From: Streptomyces tropicalis
GTDB lineage: Bacteria > Actinomycetota > Actinomycetes > Streptomycetales > Streptomycetaceae
DNA length: 59,938 bases
Assembly (NCBI RefSeq): GCF_029269835.1
Contig: NZ_JARJBB010000025.1
Location: forward strand, 1-59,938
Direction: 5' to 3'
Shown here: positions 57,517 to 59,938 of the stretch, piece by piece
Numbering within the stretch: the first letter of the stretch is position 1
How the letters are laid out: each line of letters starts with the position of its first letter
Translations under genes and position numbers: made by a program
The notes under the pieces: model-generated
What the model was told of the DNA's origin: nothing
Seen by the model: the letters and a program-made list of their open reading frames with translations, nothing else
Database searches by the model: none

Positions 57517-59007
57517 ATGACCTCCTCTTCTTCCTCTTCCCAGGCCAACAGGCGCGTTGCGCGCCCCCACCCCGAGGGTCTTCGGGCCGATGCCCTGATG
57601 GAAGAGGACGTCGCCTGGAGCCACGAGATCGACGGCGAGCGGGACGGCGAGCAGTTCGACCGCTCCGAGCGCGCGGCACTGCGCCGTGTCGCGGGCCTCT
57701 CCACCGAGCTCGAGGACGTCACCGAGGTCGAGTACCGGCAGCTCCGCCTGGAGCGGGTCGTGCTCGTCGGCGTGTGGACCTCGGGGACCGCGCAGGACGC
57801 CGACAACTCGCTCGCCGAGCTCGCCGCCCTCGCGGAGACCGCGGGTGCGATGGTGCTGGACGGCGTGATCCAGCGCCGCGACAAGCCGGACGCGGCGACC
57901 TACATCGGATCCGGCAAGGCCGGCGAGCTGCGCGACATCGTCCTGGAGACGGGCGCGGACACCGTCATCTGCGACGGTGAGCTCAGCCCCGGCCAGCTCA
58001 TCCACCTCGAGGACATCGTCAAGGTCAAGGTCATCGACCGCACGGCCCTGATCCTCGACATCTTCGCCCAGCACGCCAAGTCCCGGGAGGGCAAGGCGCA
58101 GGTCGCGCTGGCGCAGATGCAGTACATGCTGCCGCGGCTGCGCGGCTGGGGTCAGTCGCTGTCCCGGCAGATGGGCGGCGGCAGCGGCGGCCTCGCGACG
58201 CGCGGTCCCGGTGAGACCAAGATCGAGACGGACCGGCGGCGGATCCGCGAGAAGATGGCGAAGATGCGCCGGGAGATCGCGGACATGAAGACCGGCCGCG
58301 AGATCAAGCGCCAGGAGCGGCGGCGGAACAGGGTGCCGTCCGTGGCCATCGCCGGCTACACCAACGCCGGCAAGTCCTCCCTGCTCAACCGCCTCACCGG
58401 CGCCGGCGTCCTGGTCGAGAACGCCCTGTTCGCGACCCTGGACCCGACCGTCCGCCGGGCCGAGACGCCGAGCGGCCGGCTCTACACGCTGACCGACACC
58501 GTCGGCTTCGTCCGGCACCTGCCGCACCACCTGGTCGAGGCGTTCCGCTCCACCATGGAGGAGGTCGGCGACGCCGACCTGATCCTGCACGTGGTGGACG
58601 GCTCGCACCCGGATCCGGAGGAGCAGCTGGCCTCGGTCCGCGAGGTGATCAGGGACGTCGGCGCCACCGACGTGCCCGAGATCGTCGTGATCAACAAGGC
58701 GGACGCGGCCGACCCGCTGGTCCTCCAGCGGCTGCTGCGGGTGGAGAAGCACTCCCTGGCCGTGTCGGCCCGCACCGGGGCCGGCATCGCCGAGCTGCTC
58801 GCGCTCGTCGACGACGAGCTGCCGCGGCCGTCGGTCGAGGTCGAGGCGCTGGTGCCGTACACGCACGGCAAGCTCGTCGCCCGCGCCCACACCGAGGGCG
58901 AGGTGATCTCCGAGGAGCACACCGCGGAGGGCACCCTGCTCAAGGCCCTGGTGCACGAGGAGCTGGCGGCGGACCTGGCGCCGTACGTGCCGGCACCCGC
59001 GCTCTGA
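57517..59007 (+). CDS. hflX: GTPase HflX
   Basis: A 496-residue ribosome-associated GTPase that splits stalled 70S ribosomes in homologues, also linked to antibiotic tolerance. The N-terminal glycine-rich HflX domain contains KPDAATYIGSGKAGELRD and CDGELSPGQLIHLE, then GGLATRGPGETKIETDRRRI. The G domain has G1 GYTNAGKSSLLN (about 280), G3 TDTVGFVRHLPHH, G4 VINKAD and G5 SVARTG-like AVSARTGAG. The ATG at 57517 has AAGGA upstream. A Ser-rich N-terminus is typical. The gene ends at a strong terminator. Confidence 0.95.
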   Translation: MTSSSSSSQANRRVARPHPEGLRADALMEEDVAWSHEIDGERDGEQFDRSERAALRRVAGLSTELEDVTEVEYRQLRLERVVLVGVWTSGTAQDADNSLAELAALAETAGAMVLDGVIQRRDKPDAATYIGSGKAGELRDIVLETGADTVICDGELSPGQLIHLEDIVKVKVIDRTALILDIFAQHAKSREGKAQVALAQMQYMLPRLRGWGQSLSRQMGGGSGGLATRGPGETKIETDRRRIREKMAKMRREIADMKTGREIKRQERRRNRVPSVAIAGYTNAGKSSLLNRLTGAGVLVENALFATLDPTVRRAETPSGRLYTLTDTVGFVRHLPHHLVEAFRSTMEEVGDADLILHVVDGSHPDPEEQLASVREVIRDVGATDVPEIVVINKADAADPLVLQRLLRVEKHSLAVSARTGAGIAELLALVDDELPRPSVEVEALVPYTHGKLVARAHTEGEVISEEHTAEGTLLKALVHEELAADLAPYVPAPAL

Positions 59008-59045
59008 GCGAGGACCGTCCCGGCGCACGCCGGGCCGGTCGCCAC

Positions 59046-59079
59046 GAAGGCCCGCCCCCGAGCGAGGGGGCGGGCCTTC
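59046..59079 (+). terminator. Terminator after hflX
   Basis: A perfect 14-bp stem (GAAGGCCCGCCCCC, 59046-59059, with its complement at 59066-59079) encloses a 6-nt loop. It lies 38 nt after the hflX stop and could act on either strand. Confidence 0.85.
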
Positions 59080-59112
59080 ACGCGTGCTGCCGGTGGCGGG
59101 CCGGCGCCGGTG

Positions 59113-59352
59113 TCACCGGCCGCCGTAGGCCCGGCTCATGTTCTGGTGGAGCGCCTCGGCGCCCCGGCCCAGCTGCGGGCCGGCCGGCCAGGTGCTGTCG
59201 GACGGGCCGATCGAGGTGTTCGAGACCAGCTCGGTCACGCCGTTCACCACGCGGAACCAGCCGCCGCCGGTCATGGTGCAGCCGATGCGGCACATGGTGG
59301 GCAGCGCCGGGCTCGGCGAGAGGCGGCCGGGCCCGTCGACGCAGCGGAACAT
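59113..59352 (-). pseudogene. Probable C-terminal remnant of a disrupted gene
   Basis: The minus strand holds a 79-codon frame ending in TGA that looks protein-like (MFRCVDGPGRLSPSPALPTM, then GGGWFRVVNGVTELVS). Upstream of it the same frame becomes Arg-rich noise, while another frame carries a Pro-rich stretch (APGGYPEAPPYDGPEDV) that could be the preceding part of the same protein after a frameshift. No start with a ribosome-binding site is seen. The neighbouring insertion-sequence DNA suggests the gene was broken by transposition. Family unknown. Confidence 0.45.
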
Positions 59353-59618
59353 CCTCAGGCCCGTCGTACGGCGGCGCCTCCGGGTAGCCCCCAGGCGCCC
59401 GTCCGGGCGGCCTGGGCAGCCGACGCCGGTCGACCCCCGTCGAGTGCTGAGCCTGCGCGGGCGGTGCCGATGCCCGCGGGGTGCGCGGCCGCGCACCGGA
59501 GCCGTCGGGGAGTGGCACCCCGCTGTACCCGTGGAATCGGGAACGAACGGCGATGGGGCGGTGAAGGTTCCCTGAGACACCCCACCGCCGCGGCTGCGCC
59601 CCGGACGGTCCGCCGCCC
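59353..59618. other. Unassigned DNA between the gene remnant and the inverted repeat
   Basis: About 266 nt. All frames are poor in protein-like features, apart from the Pro-rich frame described for the neighbouring remnant. Possibly decayed 5' part of that gene. Confidence 0.4.
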
Positions 59619-59808
59619 AGGGCCTTTCTTTCGGATCAGGTCGGCTTCCGACGGCGGCGCCCTGCCATGGGGTCGAGCGGGGTCCGGTGCGTGCGGCGGC
59701 AAGGCGGAGGAGGAGGGCGGCGACGCGGAGCGTCGACAACCGACGACGACGCCGCAGACGTGCGTGCCGGACCCCGCGCCCCCCGGCAAGACCCGAAAGA
59801 GAGGCCCT
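59619..59808. repeat. 190-bp segment bounded by 26-nt imperfect inverted repeats
   Basis: Positions 59619-59644 begin AGGGCCTTTCTTTCGG. The inverse complement of 59783-59808 begins AGGGCCTCTCTTTCGG. The two 26-nt ends agree at 21 positions. No coding frame fills the interval. This is the layout of a miniature transposable element or of two facing insertion-sequence ends. No target duplication is obvious. The right end overlaps the stop codon of the adjacent transposase. Confidence 0.6.
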
Positions 59809-59938
59809 AGGTGTATTGACCCGCAGGGTTGTTCACACGGCTGATCGGTGGCTGGCCGCCGAGTGCGGTGTGGCAGCGGTGGTGGTTGTAGGTGTGCAGG
59901 AAGTCTGCCAGGGCGGCCGTGCGTTCGTCGTTGCTGGT
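59807..59938 (-). mobile_element. IS481-type transposase, C-terminal fragment at window edge
   Basis: The minus strand encodes 43 residues then TAG. They include FLHTYNHHRCHTALGGQPP and end VNNPAGQYT, the characteristic C-terminus of IS481-family (rve integrase core) transposases, where the Y-N-x-x-R-x-H-x-A-L-x-G motif follows the last catalytic region. The gene continues beyond the right edge of the window, so completeness cannot be judged. Confidence 0.85.

Noticed and set aside
1..59938. Prophage, secondary metabolite cluster or CRISPR locus
   Set aside because: The gene content is conserved chromosomal core; no phage structural genes, PKS/NRPS genes or cas genes are present. Only the right edge shows mobile DNA.

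Overview
This window is a high-GC actinobacterial chromosome segment, almost certainly from a Streptomyces. The gene order matches the conserved Streptomyces core: osaC/osaA/osaB, ftsK, rimO, pgsA, cinA, clgR, nei, lhr, recA, recX, gluABCD, gluRK, miaB, miaA, dapF, rshA and hflX. Coding regions use GC-rich third positions and many GTG starts. All assignments come from reading translations and motifs; no database search was run.

Layout. Positions 1-1133 hold the 3' end of an rRNA operon (5S plus terminator), a shrunken DegT-like protein and tRNA-Thr(GGT). Positions 1160-10779 hold the osmoadaptation regulators: OsaC (RsbW-like kinase, PAS, GAF, PP2C), the giant poly-HAMP hybrid kinase OsaA and the response regulator OsaB. 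Positions 11222-18590 hold ftsK, a RodZ-like gene and the tightly packed rimO-pgsA-cinA genes followed by clgR (DNA translocation, ribosome modification, phospholipid synthesis, NMN deamidation, protease-regulon control). Positions 18894-31126 hold a small membrane protein, the nei/lhr DNA-repair pair, an AraC regulator overlapping azlCD, and several membrane proteins. Positions 31226-33284 hold recA-recX behind a composite promoter region (SOS-like box, DnaA box, PafBC-type promoter).

Positions 33295-34452 hold the element I find most interesting: a cysteine dioxygenase-rhodanese operon preceded by a 15-codon, three-cysteine leader peptide with its own promoter and strong ribosome-binding site. 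It looks like a cysteine-responsive attenuator of a cysteine-degrading operon. Positions 34570-43509 hold a FAD monooxygenase, the glutamate ABC transporter gluABCD with strong intercistronic hairpins, the divergent two-component system gluRK and an orphan TAXI-type binding protein. Positions 43606-50612 hold a MazG-like protein, a lipoprotein, a GT87-type transferase, miaB, a LigB-like protein, an MT0933-type antitoxin-like protein and a disordered acidic protein. Positions 50613-59079 hold miaA, a membrane protein, dapF, the RelA/SpoT homologue rshA, a secreted M1 peptidase and hflX.

The right edge (59113-59938) is disturbed: a gene remnant, a 190-bp segment bounded by 26-nt imperfect inverted repeats, and the C-terminal end of an IS481-type transposase cut by the window boundary. 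I see no CRISPR array, prophage or biosynthetic gene cluster.
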